Of a DNA stretch of 64,000 bases, positions 1 to 9,516 are shown one piece after another (the first letter of the stretch is position 1; each line of letters starts with the position of its first letter). The notes under the pieces are model-generated. The model ran no database searches and was not told the origin of the DNA. It worked only from the letters and a program-made list of their open reading frames with translations. The position numbers and the translations under genes were made by a program. Location of the stretch: positions 1 through 64,000 of the forward strand of contig NZ_JAUSKL010000063.1 in assembly GCF_030646925.1 (NCBI RefSeq), in the 5' to 3' direction. The DNA comes from Candidatus Binatus sp. (lineage in GTDB: Bacteria > Desulfobacterota > Binatia > Binatales > Binataceae).

Positions 1-195
1 GCCACTACGAACCAGGGGACCTCCACAAGATTTTTCGTCCTGGCACCGAATCTGATCGCGGCAGAGACGATGGACGGCAAATTGGCGGAATCGACGATTT
101 GCCGCAATCTCCGCTGCCACGAGCTGCGCGAAATTGGCCGCAGAAGCGCAGATTTCGATACCTTGTGGCCAAACCGTAAGGGGAGAAGGACTCGG

Positions 196-287
<92 letters not shown>

Positions 288-631
288 GCTTGAGAAATCA
301 ATAACTTACGCGTTTGTCGCCGGGATTCCAGCCCCGCGATATCCAATTATTGTCCTTGTTCGATTCGCATTTCCGACCAGGCCCATCGAGATGCTCTTTT
401 CTTAAGAACCTTCAGTCTCGCTTCCGCCCAGGCTATTTCGCCTTGCGCACTAGCAGCCCGCGCGCCGTGACAGTCAGTGACCATGCAAGCATCCTCCACC
501 TGATCGCAATGGACTTCTGAAGGTCCCAAGCTTGCGCCGTCTACTGTATAGGTGATGAGACTTATCGGAGACGCGTGGGTTTGCGGTAGTTTAGCCGAAT
601 CCGCGTGATCCACTGTTCAAAGAGAGACCAG
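288..631. other. Intergenic region, no gene recognised
   Basis: These 344 bases between tRNA-Ser and the stress-protein gene hold no frame that resembles a protein family and no clear hairpin or repeat. A promoter for the downstream gene is expected here, but I see no convincing -35/-10 pair. Confidence 0.5.
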
Positions 632-1102
632 ATGGCGCAATTCAAGAAAATTCTCTGCCCGGTTGACTTCGACGAGAGCTCGCTTCTGGCGCTTCGACTC
701 GCCGCCGAACTGGCGCAGGAGCGCAAAGCAAATCTCTATCTGCTTCATGTAGTGGCGATACCTCCCGGACCCGAGGTGGCGCTACCGTTCGGCAAGATGG
801 AGGCCGCCGCGCGCACCAGGCTCGAGCGGCTGGCGCGCCAAAAAGTAAAGGGTAAAGCCCGCTACGAAATCGAAGTCATGATGGGCGATCCGGGCGTCGA
901 GGTTCTGCAAGCAGCGAAACGATTGGGCGCCGATCTGATCGTGATGGCAACCCATGGCCGGAAGGGACTCCGTCGTCTCGTTCTCGGAAGCGTGGCCGAA
1001 TATGTCGTCCGAGAAGCGCCGTGCCCGGTGCTCACGGTCAAACCGAAAGGGCCAGCGCCGAAATCAGCGCCGAGCCGCCCAGCGAAAAAGCAGCAGGCTT
1101 GA
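632..1102 (+). CDS. Universal stress protein, UspA family
   Basis: A 156-residue single-domain universal stress protein. It begins MAQFKKILCPVDFDESS, the usual first beta strand with the Asp that contacts adenine. It ends with the glycine-rich phosphate loop THGRKGLRRLVLGS, followed by the APCPVLTV strand. These features place it among ATP-binding Usp proteins, which are cytoplasmic dimers induced by growth arrest and stress. The ATG at 632 is preferred over an in-frame GTG at 605 because AGAGAGA lies just before it and the family start aligns there. The Ala/Pro/Lys-rich tail (about 15 residues) is unlikely to be structured. It is monocistronic; no operon partner is seen. Confidence 0.9.
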   Translation: MAQFKKILCPVDFDESSLLALRLAAELAQERKANLYLLHVVAIPPGPEVALPFGKMEAAARTRLERLARQKVKGKARYEIEVMMGDPGVEVLQAAKRLGADLIVMATHGRKGLRRLVLGSVAEYVVREAPCPVLTVKPKGPAPKSAPSRPAKKQQA

Positions 1103-1203
1103 GGGGAGACTCCCGTCTAGAGCCCGGTCCCGTTGGCGAAGCGCCGGGTGAATTTTGCTAGCGGCAGAGAGAGCGAGGACGGAAAAGAGGCAGTAAAATA
1201 GAA

Positions 1204-1272
1204 TAGCTATTAGCTAATCTTAATAGCTATAAACTTTTTCGATACGTCAAATAGCTAATCCATTAGCTATTT
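1204..1272. repeat. Cluster of five TAGCTA motifs with a perfect 24-bp palindrome
   Basis: TAGCTA occurs at 1204, 1211, 1224, 1252 and 1264 inside an AT-rich pocket of otherwise GC-rich DNA. The last two form AAATAGCTAAT-CC-ATTAGCTATTT (1249-1272), an 11-bp perfect inverted repeat. It overlaps the stop codon of the minus-strand methyltransferase gene. It could be a transcript-end hairpin or a protein-binding cluster. No T-run follows, so a standard terminator is not clear. Confidence 0.7.
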
Positions 1273-2076
1273 CGGGCGGCGCGATTTGCGCATCGCACGG
1301 CGCGCGCGGCGGCGATGCTTCCGCGCGAGCAGGAAATCGTCGTAGATGAGCTTGCGGATCGCAAAGCCGGGGGTGGGGAATCGCACCGACGAATCTGTGG
1401 GCGAGCGCCGGTAGCGGAAAACCTGCACGCCGTTCCACCATGTCGGCGAGTGATTGCGCCCAGTGCGCAGATCGAGGATCAGTTCGAAGCCGGGGATCGC
1501 GCGCGCGATCAGATTGTTCGCGCTGCGAGCCTCGCGCTTGTTGGTGTCGTCGATGATGACGAGCGCGTCGTCGGCGAGATGCGGCAGCGCGAGCGCGACG
1601 CCCTCGTACTGATCGCGAAACGAATGGCCGCCGTCGTAGAAGTACGCGCCGATGCGGGCTGGACGCCACGGCGCGGCGCGCATGAAATCGTGGAAGTCCA
1701 TGTCGCAGAAGGTGACTTGGCCGGGCGCGGTGTGCGCGTCGAGGGTGCGGCGGAGCGCTTCCGCGGCGCCGTCGAACTGCGAGAAATTGTCGCAGGCAAA
1801 GATGCGCGCGCGCGGATTGCCGGTCGCGGCGCCGACGATGCTTGCGCCTTGGTAGCATCCGACTTCGACGTAAACTTCGTCGTCGGCGAGCGCGGCGACG
1901 GCGCAGTTGAGGAGCTTGAGCTTGTTCTCGGTCGCCATCCCGGGGATTCGGCTGAGGAGCGATTCGAGCGAGCGGTCGGCGGGATGGAGCGAGCGCGCGA
2001 GGCGGGAAGGATCGGAGAACTCAGGCCATTCGCGGCGGCATCGCGCGATGAAGGCGTCGAATTTCATTTCAGGCAT
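1267..2076 (-). CDS. Class I SAM-dependent methyltransferase (MDMPI/CmcI-like)
   Basis: A protein of about 269 residues with a Rossmann methyltransferase core. VYVEVGCYQGASIVGA resembles motif I (E/DxGxxxG). A later acidic strand is followed by YFYDGGHSFRDQYEG and DDALVIIDDTN. The YDGGH...IIDD pattern is typical of the Methyltransf_24/CmcI-like group, whose members methylate small molecules or sugars; the substrate cannot be inferred. The upstream frame runs through tRNA-Phe, so the start must lie downstream of it. ATG at 2076 or 2067 are the candidates and neither has a strong ribosome site. The C-terminus is rich in Arg/Lys. Confidence 0.75.
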   Translation of the reverse strand: MPEMKFDAFIARCRREWPEFSDPSRLARSLHPADRSLESLLSRIPGMATENKLKLLNCAVAALADDEVYVEVGCYQGASIVGAATGNPRARIFACDNFSQFDGAAEALRRTLDAHTAPGQVTFCDMDFHDFMRAAPWRPARIGAYFYDGGHSFRDQYEGVALALPHLADDALVIIDDTNKREARSANNLIARAIPGFELILDLRTGRNHSPTWWNGVQVFRYRRSPTDSSVRFPTPGFAIRKLIYDDFLLARKHRRRARRAMRKSRRPK

Positions 2077-2108
2077 CGAGGCAAGCACCGCAGCGGGATT
2101 GGTGGTGG

Positions 2109-2181
2109 TGGGCAGGGACAGAATCGAACTGTCGACACAAGGATTTTCAGTCCTTTGCTCTACCGACTGAGCTACCTGCCC
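2109..2181 (-). tRNA. tRNA-Phe (anticodon GAA)
   Basis: The minus strand gives a 73-nt cloverleaf. The acceptor is GGGCAGG/CCTGCCC with discriminator A, the D arm is GCTC...GAGC, the anticodon stem AAGGA/TCCTT encloses CTGAAAA, and the T arm is GACAG/CTGTC. The anticodon GAA assigns phenylalanine. CCA is not encoded. Confidence 0.95.
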
Positions 2182-2289
2182 ACCGCGGCGGCTTGCTGAC
2201 GGCGCACGATTGTTGCGCGGCGCAAATCGATCGTGCGGAACCATCATTCGTACAGATGATCGAAGCCGCTTGCAACGGATTGCGGGGCG

Positions 2290-3249
2290 TCAGCGCATCA
2301 GGGTGGCGACCCGGGATTCGACGAAATCGATCACCGTCGCTTCGAGATTGGCGTGGTCGAGGCGATCGATCTCTTGGACGCCGGTCGGGCTCGTCACGTT
2401 CACCTCGGTCAGGTAATCGCCGATGATGTCGAGGCCGACGAAGTACAGCCCGTCGCGTTCGAGGCGCGGCTTGAGCATCCGGCAGATCGCGCGATCGCGC
2501 TCGGTCACCGGCGCCTTCACGCAGGTGCCGCCGACGTGGATATTGCCGCGATGCTCGTCTTCGCGCGGCACGCGCAGCATGCATCCGAGCGGCTCGCCGT
2601 TGAGCACGATGAGGCGCTTGTCGCCGTTGCGGATTTCCGGGATGTAGCGCTGCGCCATGATCGGCTGCGTTTCGTATTGCGTGACCGATTCGAGAATCGC
2701 GCCGAGGTTGCGGTCCTTTTGGCCGACGAGGAACACGCCCGCGCCGCCGTGTCCGTCGAGCGGCTTGACGATCATCTCGCCGCCTTGCTCGCTCAGGAAC
2801 TTTTTCAGAATCGGCACTTCGTAGGTGACGAGCGTCGGCGGAATCGCGTCGGGGAAATTTAGTGCGTAGAGTTTTTCGTTCGCCTCGCGGAGACCGGAGG
2901 GCTTGTTCAAGACAAAGGTGCGGCGGATGTCGGCGAGGCTGAGCAGCATCGTGGCGTACAGATACGGCGCGTCGGCGGGCGGATCCTTGCGCATGAAAAC
3001 CGCGTCGAAATGCTCGAGCGGATAATCGCCGCCGTCGTCGAGGAAACGAAAATGCGGATTCGCGCGCGTCACTTCGCATCGGCGGGCGTGTGCGAACGCC
3101 TGCGGTCCGCGCGCGTACAAATCGCGCAGCCCGAGAAAATAAATCTGATGGCCGCGGCCGAGCGCCTCGAGCATGAAGACGAAAGTGGTGTCCTTGTCGA
3201 CCAGGACTTTTTCCAGCGGATCCATCACGAACGCGAATTTGTACGCCAC
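2290..3249 (-). CDS. gshB: Glutathione synthetase
   Basis: A 319-residue enzyme of the ATP-grasp family that joins gamma-glutamylcysteine and glycine. The N-terminal domain contains FDAVFMRKDPPAD, the signature of prokaryotic GshB, and the ATP-grasp part has VKPLDGHGGAGVF. The C-terminal LYFVGLDIIGDYLTEVN holds the metal ligands (D, E, N), and the end reads NVTSPTGVQEID, as expected. The start is a GTG at 3249 (VAYKFAFVMDP), nine bases after AGGAGG; earlier frame residues do not align with the family. It is third in a prmA-rsmE-gshB operon, 19 nt after rsmE. Two GST-family genes lie near 41-42 kb, consistent with glutathione use. Confidence 0.95.
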   Translation of the reverse strand: MAYKFAFVMDPLEKVLVDKDTTFVFMLEALGRGHQIYFLGLRDLYARGPQAFAHARRCEVTRANPHFRFLDDGGDYPLEHFDAVFMRKDPPADAPYLYATMLLSLADIRRTFVLNKPSGLREANEKLYALNFPDAIPPTLVTYEVPILKKFLSEQGGEMIVKPLDGHGGAGVFLVGQKDRNLGAILESVTQYETQPIMAQRYIPEIRNGDKRLIVLNGEPLGCMLRVPREDEHRGNIHVGGTCVKAPVTERDRAICRMLKPRLERDGLYFVGLDIIGDYLTEVNVTSPTGVQEIDRLDHANLEATVIDFVESRVATLMR

Positions 3250-3268
3250 TGCTCGATGCCTCCTGTGT

Positions 3269-3997
3269 TCAGCGCGCCGCGAGATCGATCGCATTCGCCG
3301 CGATACTCAGCGCCGCGATCGCGGCGGTCTCGCTGCGGAGCCGATTCGACCCGAGTCCTGCCGCAACGAATCCGGCCGCGTGCGCCGCCGCGCGCTCGCC
3401 GGGATCGAAATCGCCTTCCGGCCCAGTCGCGATCAGTATCGCACGCGGCGCGAGGCGACGAATCACCTCGCCGAGCGGCTCGCATCCGCGCTCGCAAATT
3501 ATCGCGAGGGTGTCTGCTGGCACGCTGCGAATCAAGTCGGCGAACGCGATCGGCGTGCGGACTTCCATCGGACGCGGCGTGAGACTCTGCTTGGCCGCAG
3601 CGAGCGCCAGCCGGCGCCATCGGGCGAGCCGCTCGACGCCGGGCGATTTCACGAGTCCGTGCGCGCAGACGGTGGGCCATAGCTCGCTCGCGCCGAGTTC
3701 GGCGGCCTTCTCGACGACGAGGTCCATCCGCGGACCCTTGATAATCGCGGCGGCGAGGATCAAGCGGGTCGCGAGCGGCGACCTCGACGCCGTGATGCGG
3801 ACGAACGCCTGCGAGCGATCGTAGCGATCGATTACGCCCAAGTGCTCGCGTCCGTCGCGATCGAGCAGCGCGACTTCGTCGCCGGCGTGAAGGCGCATCA
3901 CGTCGCGCATGTGATGCAGTTCCGCGCCTTCGACGATCGCCACGTCGCGCGCGTCGGGCGGCGAGAGAATCGAAAAACGCGGCGGCAAACTATCCAT
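3269..3997 (-). CDS. rsmE: 16S rRNA m3U1498 methyltransferase RsmE
   Basis: A 242-residue SPOUT-fold methyltransferase that methylates N3 of U1498 in 16S rRNA. The N-terminal PUA-like part contains HHMRDVMRLHAGDEV. The knotted C-terminal domain carries the family motifs: KGPRMDLVVEKAAELG, the SAM-loop GPEGDF and LGSNRLRSETAA. The ATG at 3997 is chosen because everything upstream in frame overlaps the end of prmA. It follows prmA by 20 nt, and this prmA-rsmE pairing is widespread in bacteria. Confidence 0.95.
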   Translation of the reverse strand: MDSLPPRFSILSPPDARDVAIVEGAELHHMRDVMRLHAGDEVALLDRDGREHLGVIDRYDRSQAFVRITASRSPLATRLILAAAIIKGPRMDLVVEKAAELGASELWPTVCAHGLVKSPGVERLARWRRLALAAAKQSLTPRPMEVRTPIAFADLIRSVPADTLAIICERGCEPLGEVIRRLAPRAILIATGPEGDFDPGERAAAHAAGFVAAGLGSNRLRSETAAIAALSIAANAIDLAAR

Positions 3998-4017
3998 TTT
4001 GCGGCTGCGCCTCTCCG

Positions 4018-4908
4018 TCACTGCGGCTTCGCCATCACCAGCGTCGTCCATCCGCGATGCGTCTTGCGGCTGACGCATCGGAGCGGGCGATAGTGAGTTA
4101 GCAATGCGCCGGTTTCATCGGCGAGGAAGCCGCCGAGGACGAGGCGGCCGTTCGGCGCGAGGATGCGCTTCAGATGAGGCGCGAGTTCGATCAGCGTGTG
4201 GCTCAGGATGTTGGCGACGATCAGATCGAAGCGGCGCCTGATCGAAGTGACGGGAATCGAGGAAAAGCGAATCGACTTTTCGACGTTGTTGAGGCGCGCG
4301 TTCACGACGGCATTTTCGATGGCGATCGGGTCGATATCAATCGCGACGATATCGCGGATGCCGGTCAGCGCCATCGCGATCGCGAGCACGCCCGAACCGG
4401 TTCCCGCGTCGAGCACCGAATTCGGCTTGCGCGACGCCGCGATGTTTTCGAGCGCGCGCAGCGCGCCGGCGGTGGTCGGATGATGGCCGGTACCGAAGGC
4501 CTGGGCTGGCTCGATCACGATCGTCACGCGCGAGGGTTGGCTCTCGCGATGCCACGGCGGCGCGATCAGGAATCGGCGTCCGACGCGGAACGGTCCGAAG
4601 CGCTTCATCCACATCGTGGACCAGCCGGGATCGACGATTCGCCGCGGCGCTTCGATGCGCGAGTCGGGGGCGAGCATTCCGGCGCCGGCCAGCATGATTT
4701 GCAAGCGCGACAGTTCGCGCGGCGTGATTCGATCGAACCAGGCCTCGAGCGCGACGGTTTTAGGCGCTCGCGCGTGCGGCTTCGCCATCCCCGCGAGGCT
4801 GCATCCGAGCGCGCCGCTCGCGACGAGCATCCCGGCGGCTTCGTCGGCGAGATTCGCCGGCGTGTGGAAGGTGACTTTCGAGTACGATTGTTTGGGTGAT
4901 GGCGGCAT
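4018..4908 (-). CDS. prmA: Ribosomal protein L11 methyltransferase PrmA
   Basis: A 296-residue PrmA, which trimethylates ribosomal protein L11. It shows QAFGTGHHPTT, the hallmark PrmA loop, then motif I LDAGTGSGVLAIA and motif IV DLIVANILSHTLIEL. The open frame extends back to 5181, but that part translates a dispersed palindromic repeat (5037-5059) and low-complexity sequence. The ATG at 4908 (MPPSPKQSYSKV), aligning with the start of the PrmA N-terminal domain, is therefore preferred. First gene of the prmA-rsmE-gshB operon. Confidence 0.93.
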   Translation of the reverse strand: MPPSPKQSYSKVTFHTPANLADEAAGMLVASGALGCSLAGMAKPHARAPKTVALEAWFDRITPRELSRLQIMLAGAGMLAPDSRIEAPRRIVDPGWSTMWMKRFGPFRVGRRFLIAPPWHRESQPSRVTIVIEPAQAFGTGHHPTTAGALRALENIAASRKPNSVLDAGTGSGVLAIAMALTGIRDIVAIDIDPIAIENAVVNARLNNVEKSIRFSSIPVTSIRRRFDLIVANILSHTLIELAPHLKRILAPNGRLVLGGFLADETGALLTHYRPLRCVSRKTHRGWTTLVMAKPQ

Positions 4909-5036
4909 TTTTGTCGTCGTGACGACTTTGGCATCAGAGAGGGCGCGTTTCGAGACGGGCGCTTCGTGAGAGTTTGCCGGGGCTTGGTTGTGCACGAGTT
5001 CGGGTCGTTCTGCACCCTCACCCGCGCCGTTCGCAT

Positions 5037-5059
5037 CCACAGGCTGAAGCCTGTGCCAC
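5037..5059. repeat. REP-type palindrome CCACAGGCTGAAGCCTGTG
   Basis: An imperfect hairpin, CACAGGCT-GA-AGCCTGTG, flanked by CCAC, lies upstream of prmA. The same unit with TA or AA in the loop occurs as a cluster at 23162-23327, so it is a dispersed repeat and not part of prmA. Confidence 0.85.
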
Positions 5060-5201
5060 AGTACAATCCCGCCAAAAGCGGGCGAGGTATTTTGGACGGC
5101 GGCGCTGAGAATTGAGCGCTGTTGAGAATTGAGTGAGGTGGGTTTGCGCGTGGCGCGACTGACCGCGTAAGCTTGGTGCATTATTTACGCTCGATGTGCA
5201 G

Positions 5202-5924
5202 ATGGTGGCGAGGCGGGCTGTGCTTAACATCGCCCATCGCGGGGCCAGCGGTACCTTTCCTGAAAATACGCTAGGCAGTCTTCGCGCCGCGATCGACGCG
5301 GGCGCCGACATGTGCGAACTCGACGTTCAGCTTACGCGCGATCGCAAGGTGGTGGTGATTCACGACGACACGGTCGAGCGGACGACGGAGGGGCGGGGCG
5401 CGGTTGCGGCGATGACGCTCGATGAATTGCAGCGGCTCGATGCGGGCGCGCGATTCCAGGAAGGAGCGCATCGCGGCGAGCGCATCCCGACGCTCGACGA
5501 AGTGTTCGACGTGACGGCTGGCCGATGCGGCCTCAATATCGAGCTGAAGGCGGGCGGCGTCGAGGCGCAGGTCGCACAAATAATGAACGCGCGCAACGCC
5601 TTCGCGGACAGTATCGTGTCGAGCTTCGAGTGGGATTCACTGAAAAACATTCAACAGATCAATTTCAAAATTCGAATCGGGCTGCTCGCGGAGGAAAAGC
5701 CGGTCGAGCTGATTGCGGCGGCGATCGCGATGCGCGCGTACGCGATCAATCCGCGCTGGGACATGGTCAACGCCGATTTGTGCGAGGCGGCGCATACGCG
5801 CGGGCTGAAGGTGTTCACCTGGACCGTCGATTCGGACTCGCGGATGCGCGCGCTGATTGCATCCGGCGTTGACGGTATCATGACGAACTATCCGGAGCGG
5901 TTGCGGCAGGTGCTCGGCGGCTGA
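5202..5924 (+). CDS. Glycerophosphodiester phosphodiesterase
   Basis: A 240-residue GDPD-family TIM barrel that hydrolyses glycerophosphodiesters to glycerol-3-phosphate and an alcohol. Motifs in order are NIAHRGASGTFPENT (catalytic His and Arg), CELDVQLTRD (metal-binding Glu/Asp) and VVIHDDTVERTTEGRG (second catalytic His). The C-terminal part has VFTWTVDSDSRMRAL and GVDGIMTNYPERL, both standard. There is no signal peptide, so a cytoplasmic UgpQ-like role is likely. Start ATG 5202 is a choice among close ATG/GTG codons. Its stop overlaps the dnaG start (TGATG). Confidence 0.9.
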   Translation: MVARRAVLNIAHRGASGTFPENTLGSLRAAIDAGADMCELDVQLTRDRKVVVIHDDTVERTTEGRGAVAAMTLDELQRLDAGARFQEGAHRGERIPTLDEVFDVTAGRCGLNIELKAGGVEAQVAQIMNARNAFADSIVSSFEWDSLKNIQQINFKIRIGLLAEEKPVELIAAAIAMRAYAINPRWDMVNADLCEAAHTRGLKVFTWTVDSDSRMRALIASGVDGIMTNYPERLRQVLGG

Positions 5925-7741
5925 TGGGACGTTTCGGCGACGACAAAATCGAAGAAGTCCGCACTCGCGCGGATATCGTGGAGATTGTCGGCGCGCACGT
6001 GCGGCTCCGTCGGGCGGGGCGCAATTTCGTCGGGCTCTGTCCTTTCCACAATGAAAAGACACCGTCGTTTTCGGTCAATGCCGAGCGCGGATTTTTTCAT
6101 TGCTTCGGCTGCGGCGCGGGCGGCAGCGTTTTTAATTTCATCATGCGGGTCGAGGGCCTGAATTTTCCCGAGGCGGTCAGGTCGTTCGCGAAAAAATACG
6201 GAGTCGCGCTGCCGGAGCGCGATGAAGCGGGGCCTAAGTCGGGCGAGCGCGAGACGATGCGCCAGGCCAATCAGGTCGCGGCGGATTTTTACGCGCACGT
6301 GCTGTGGAACACGACGCATGGGGCGCTCGCACGCGATTATCTGAAGTCGCGCGGGATCGCTTCCGAAACGGCGCGCGCTTTCATGATTGGATTTGCGCCG
6401 GGCCGTCCCGCCGAACTCGCTAAAGCGCTGGAGAAGCGGGGGCTTCGCGACGCGGGCCTCAAGACCGGCCTGCTGAAGCGCGATGCGTCGGACGTGTACG
6501 ACATGTTTCGCGCGCGCGTGATGTTCCCGATTCGCGACGCGCAGGGGCAAACGATCGCGTTCGGCGGACGCGTGCTCGACGCGCGGATGCCTAAGTACAT
6601 CAACTCGCCCGAGTCGCCGCTCTACTCGAAGACGCGCACGCTTTACGGACTCTGCGAAGCGCGCCAGGCGATCTCGTCGAGCGCATCGACGTCGACGTCC
6701 GTCGGCAAGGATCGCGCAATTCTGGTCGAGGGCTACTTCGACGTGATCGCGCTCTGGCAAGCGGGCTTCAAGGAGGCAGTCGCGGGCTGCGGCACGGCGC
6801 TGACGGTCGAGCAACTGCGGGTGCTGAGCCGCTACACGAAAAATGTGATCGCGTGTTTCGACGGCGATACGGCTGGACGCAAGGCCTCGATGCGCGCGCT
6901 CGAGATTTTTCTGCAGGCTGGATTGCTGGGCCGCGGCATCTTCATTCCGCCCGGCTACGATCCCGACACGTTCGTTCGCGAACGCGGCGCGGAAGCGTTT
7001 GCTGAACTGGCCGACAACGCGGGATTGCTGATCGATTACTTTTTGAGCGAGCAGGCGGAAGAGGCGCGCGGCTCGATCGATGCGCGCGCGCGAGCGGCGG
7101 CGCGAATCGCCGAGACGCTGAAACTGGTCCACGATCCATTTCAATTCGATCTGCTAGCGCGGAAAGCCGCCGACCTGGTCGGTATCGGCGAGGAGGTGTT
7201 GCGCAAGCAATCGCGAGAAACCGTATCTCGCGCGGGACGGCCGCGTTCGGCGCAGATGCCGGCCGAGCGGATCGCCGCCTCCTCGGGCGACGCGGGCGCG
7301 AAAGCTGAAATCGGGCTGGTCGCGCTGGCGTTGCTGCGGCCAGAACTGCGCACGGAAATCGCGGCGTCGAACGTAGCGGCAATTTTCGAGAATGAGCGCC
7401 TCGCATCCGTGCTTGCCGATCTGTGCGGCACTGACGAGACGCATACCGCGCTCGAGCAATGGATTGCGGATCGATTGACGCCCGAGGATCAGAGCAGGCT
7501 GAGCGCGCTTGCGGTCGGCCCGCTCACTGACGACGTCGAAGAGGATTCGAACGACCTCGAGAAAGCGCGTGCGCTGGCCAAGGATTACATCACGGCGCTC
7601 GAACGGCGGCATAACCTGCGCGAAGTCGATTCGCTGCGCCGCAGCGCGGTCGAGAAAGCTCGTCATCATTCCGATCCCGATGAAGCCGCGGCGGCGGCGC
7701 AAGCGGTGATCACGCTTCGGCGACAGCGGCGCGGCGCATGA
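5924..7741 (+). CDS. dnaG: DNA primase DnaG
   Basis: A 605-residue replication primase. The CHC2 zinc-binding domain has C39-P-F-H42 and C60-F-G-C63. The catalytic core follows with the RNAP-basic motif region (FGGRVLDARMPKYINSPES) and the TOPRIM segment ILVEGYFDVIAL plus CFDGDTAGRKA, carrying the acidic metal ligands. The C-terminal portion is helical, as expected for the DnaB-interacting domain. It overlaps the preceding GDPD gene by one base. The usual downstream partner rpoD is not present; a tRNA follows instead. Confidence 0.97.
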   Translation: MGRFGDDKIEEVRTRADIVEIVGAHVRLRRAGRNFVGLCPFHNEKTPSFSVNAERGFFHCFGCGAGGSVFNFIMRVEGLNFPEAVRSFAKKYGVALPERDEAGPKSGERETMRQANQVAADFYAHVLWNTTHGALARDYLKSRGIASETARAFMIGFAPGRPAELAKALEKRGLRDAGLKTGLLKRDASDVYDMFRARVMFPIRDAQGQTIAFGGRVLDARMPKYINSPESPLYSKTRTLYGLCEARQAISSSASTSTSVGKDRAILVEGYFDVIALWQAGFKEAVAGCGTALTVEQLRVLSRYTKNVIACFDGDTAGRKASMRALEIFLQAGLLGRGIFIPPGYDPDTFVRERGAEAFAELADNAGLLIDYFLSEQAEEARGSIDARARAAARIAETLKLVHDPFQFDLLARKAADLVGIGEEVLRKQSRETVSRAGRPRSAQMPAERIAASSGDAGAKAEIGLVALALLRPELRTEIAASNVAAIFENERLASVLADLCGTDETHTALEQWIADRLTPEDQSRLSALAVGPLTDDVEEDSNDLEKARALAKDYITALERRHNLREVDSLRRSAVEKARHHSDPDEAAAAAQAVITLRRQRRGA

Positions 7742-7858
7742 TTGTGATCGAAAGCACAAACCTCGATTGGCGCAAACAACTTGAACGCGCGCCCGCATTT
7801 CAGCCCTTAATTCCGCGCGGCGAAATTGCTAAGATCATAAAGATAGATGCGCTTTGAC

Positions 7859-7934
7859 GGGCCCATAGCTCAGCCAGGTTTAGAGCTGCCGGCTCATAAC
7901 CGGCTGGTCCCAGGTTCAAATCCTGGTGGGCCCA
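7859..7934 (+). tRNA. tRNA with CAU anticodon (elongator Met or Ile2)
   Basis: A 76-nt cloverleaf: acceptor GGGCCCA/TGGGCCC, D arm GCTC...GAGC, anticodon stem GCCGG/CCGGC around CTCATAA, T arm CCAGG/CCTGG, discriminator A. The acceptor starts with a G-C pair and the D loop is not initiator-like, so it is not tRNA-fMet. CAU can be methionine or lysidine-modified isoleucine; sequence alone does not settle this. Confidence 0.93.
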
Positions 7935-8021
7935 TCTTAATACCAGCGCGACAAAACCGCGCCGCTCAAACATGAAAATAAAAACCTTGAACGCGATGCG
8001 CACAACACAGTGGAGGTCGAA

Positions 8022-8726
8022 TTGCGTGAAGAGATAAACCGGCTGATGGAACTGCAGACCATCGACCGGCAATTGAAGGAACTCGAAGAATCGCTGTCGT
8101 CGATTGCAGGGCAGGTGGTTCTGCTTCGCGAACAGTTGGAGGGCAACCAGCAAGAGCTTGACCGGCTGACCGAACAGGACGCCGAGATAATCGCATCGCG
8201 AAAAAAGGCCGAGCGCGAGCTGGCCGAAGGCGAAGTTCGAATCCGCAACAAGCGGATGCGGCTGACGCTGATTCGCAACGAAAAGGAACTGCAGGCGCTG
8301 TCGCATGAAATCGAAACGCTGAAGGACACCAATCAGCGAATCGAAGCGGAACTGCTGGCGACACTCGAAGGCGCCGACGAGCGGACCGCGAAAATCAAGG
8401 AGCTGACCCAGGCGATCGCCAAGGGACGCGCCGAACTCGCCAAGGCCGAAAAAGAAATCGCGGCGGAAGTCGAACAACTGAAGGCGTCGATCGAGAAGCA
8501 CAATCGATCGCGCGAGCAAGTCGCCGCCGCGGTCGAACCGAATCTGCTCTCGCGCTACAAGATGATCTTCAACCGCCGCGCGGGCGTTGCAGTCGCGCTG
8601 GCCAAGGGCGGGACTTGCCAGGGATGCCGGATGCGTCTGCCGCCGCAGCTATACAACGAGATCCAGAAGCATCTGCAGATTCACTTTTGCCCGAACTGCC
8701 AGCGCGTCCTGTACTACGAGGGCTGA
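8022..8726 (+). CDS. C4-type zinc-ribbon coiled-coil protein (COG1579)
   Basis: A 234-residue protein with a long coiled coil (residues about 5-170, rich in E, K, L, Q heptads) followed by a zinc ribbon, CQGC...CPNC, near residues 205-230. This is the COG1579/DUF164 architecture, conserved but of poorly defined function; family members have been linked to nucleic-acid binding. The start appears to be TTG at 8022, five bases after GGAGG. It lies between the CAU tRNA and rnpB. Confidence 0.88.
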   Translation: MREEINRLMELQTIDRQLKELEESLSSIAGQVVLLREQLEGNQQELDRLTEQDAEIIASRKKAERELAEGEVRIRNKRMRLTLIRNEKELQALSHEIETLKDTNQRIEAELLATLEGADERTAKIKELTQAIAKGRAELAKAEKEIAAEVEQLKASIEKHNRSREQVAAAVEPNLLSRYKMIFNRRAGVAVALAKGGTCQGCRMRLPPQLYNEIQKHLQIHFCPNCQRVLYYEG

Positions 8727-8825
8727 CGTTCTCCGCTTCCCCTGGGGCTAGGGGCGCATCGGCGATCTCGATCTCGGGCGCGATGATGTCGGGCAATCGC
8801 GCGTCGTCGTGCTACAGTCGAGGCG

Positions 8826-9167
<342 letters not shown>

Positions 9168-9178
9168 CTTCTTTCAGG

Positions 9179-9416
9179 GGCTGTTCGCGGACTGGAATCG
9201 AGCACGATCCGGCTTCGCGGCCGCAATGGACGATTGGTGGTTGCGACATTGCGGGACTGTTCGCGGATGGCATCGCGCGCCATTCGGCATCGCGCCCGCA
9301 ATTGGCGCTTGGTGATTGCGATCGTAATGCAATCGCGCAGGTTCGTGTCATTTCGAGCGCAGCGAGAAATCCCGAATCCGGGTTCCCTCGTCGCAAGGCT
9401 CACTCGGGATGACACG
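9179..9416. repeat. Degenerate 75-bp tandem duplication and a palindrome-ended repeat after rnpB
   Basis: The gap 9168-9516 has no gene. It contains two diverged tandem copies (about 9179-9253 and 9254-9330), both with CTGTTCGCGGA, TCGCGxCCGCAAT and TTGGTGxTTGCGA in the same order. After them, 9348-9416 starts TGTCATTTCGAGCGCAGCGA and ends GGGATGACAC, so its ends are inverted. That unit belongs to the dispersed family also seen near 16588 and 27530. Confidence 0.65.
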
Positions 9417-9516
9417 AACGTCCTCCGTCGAACAATTCAAATACGTCTAGCGGCTCAACATCGCCAGGTGGATTTCACCGCCCTGCAATCTGGTCGCTGC
9501 GCTCTGGCTCTCAATC

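Noticed and set aside
4909-5181. Longer N-terminus for PrmA
   Set aside because: The extension translates a dispersed REP palindrome and low-complexity sequence; the family start is at 4908.
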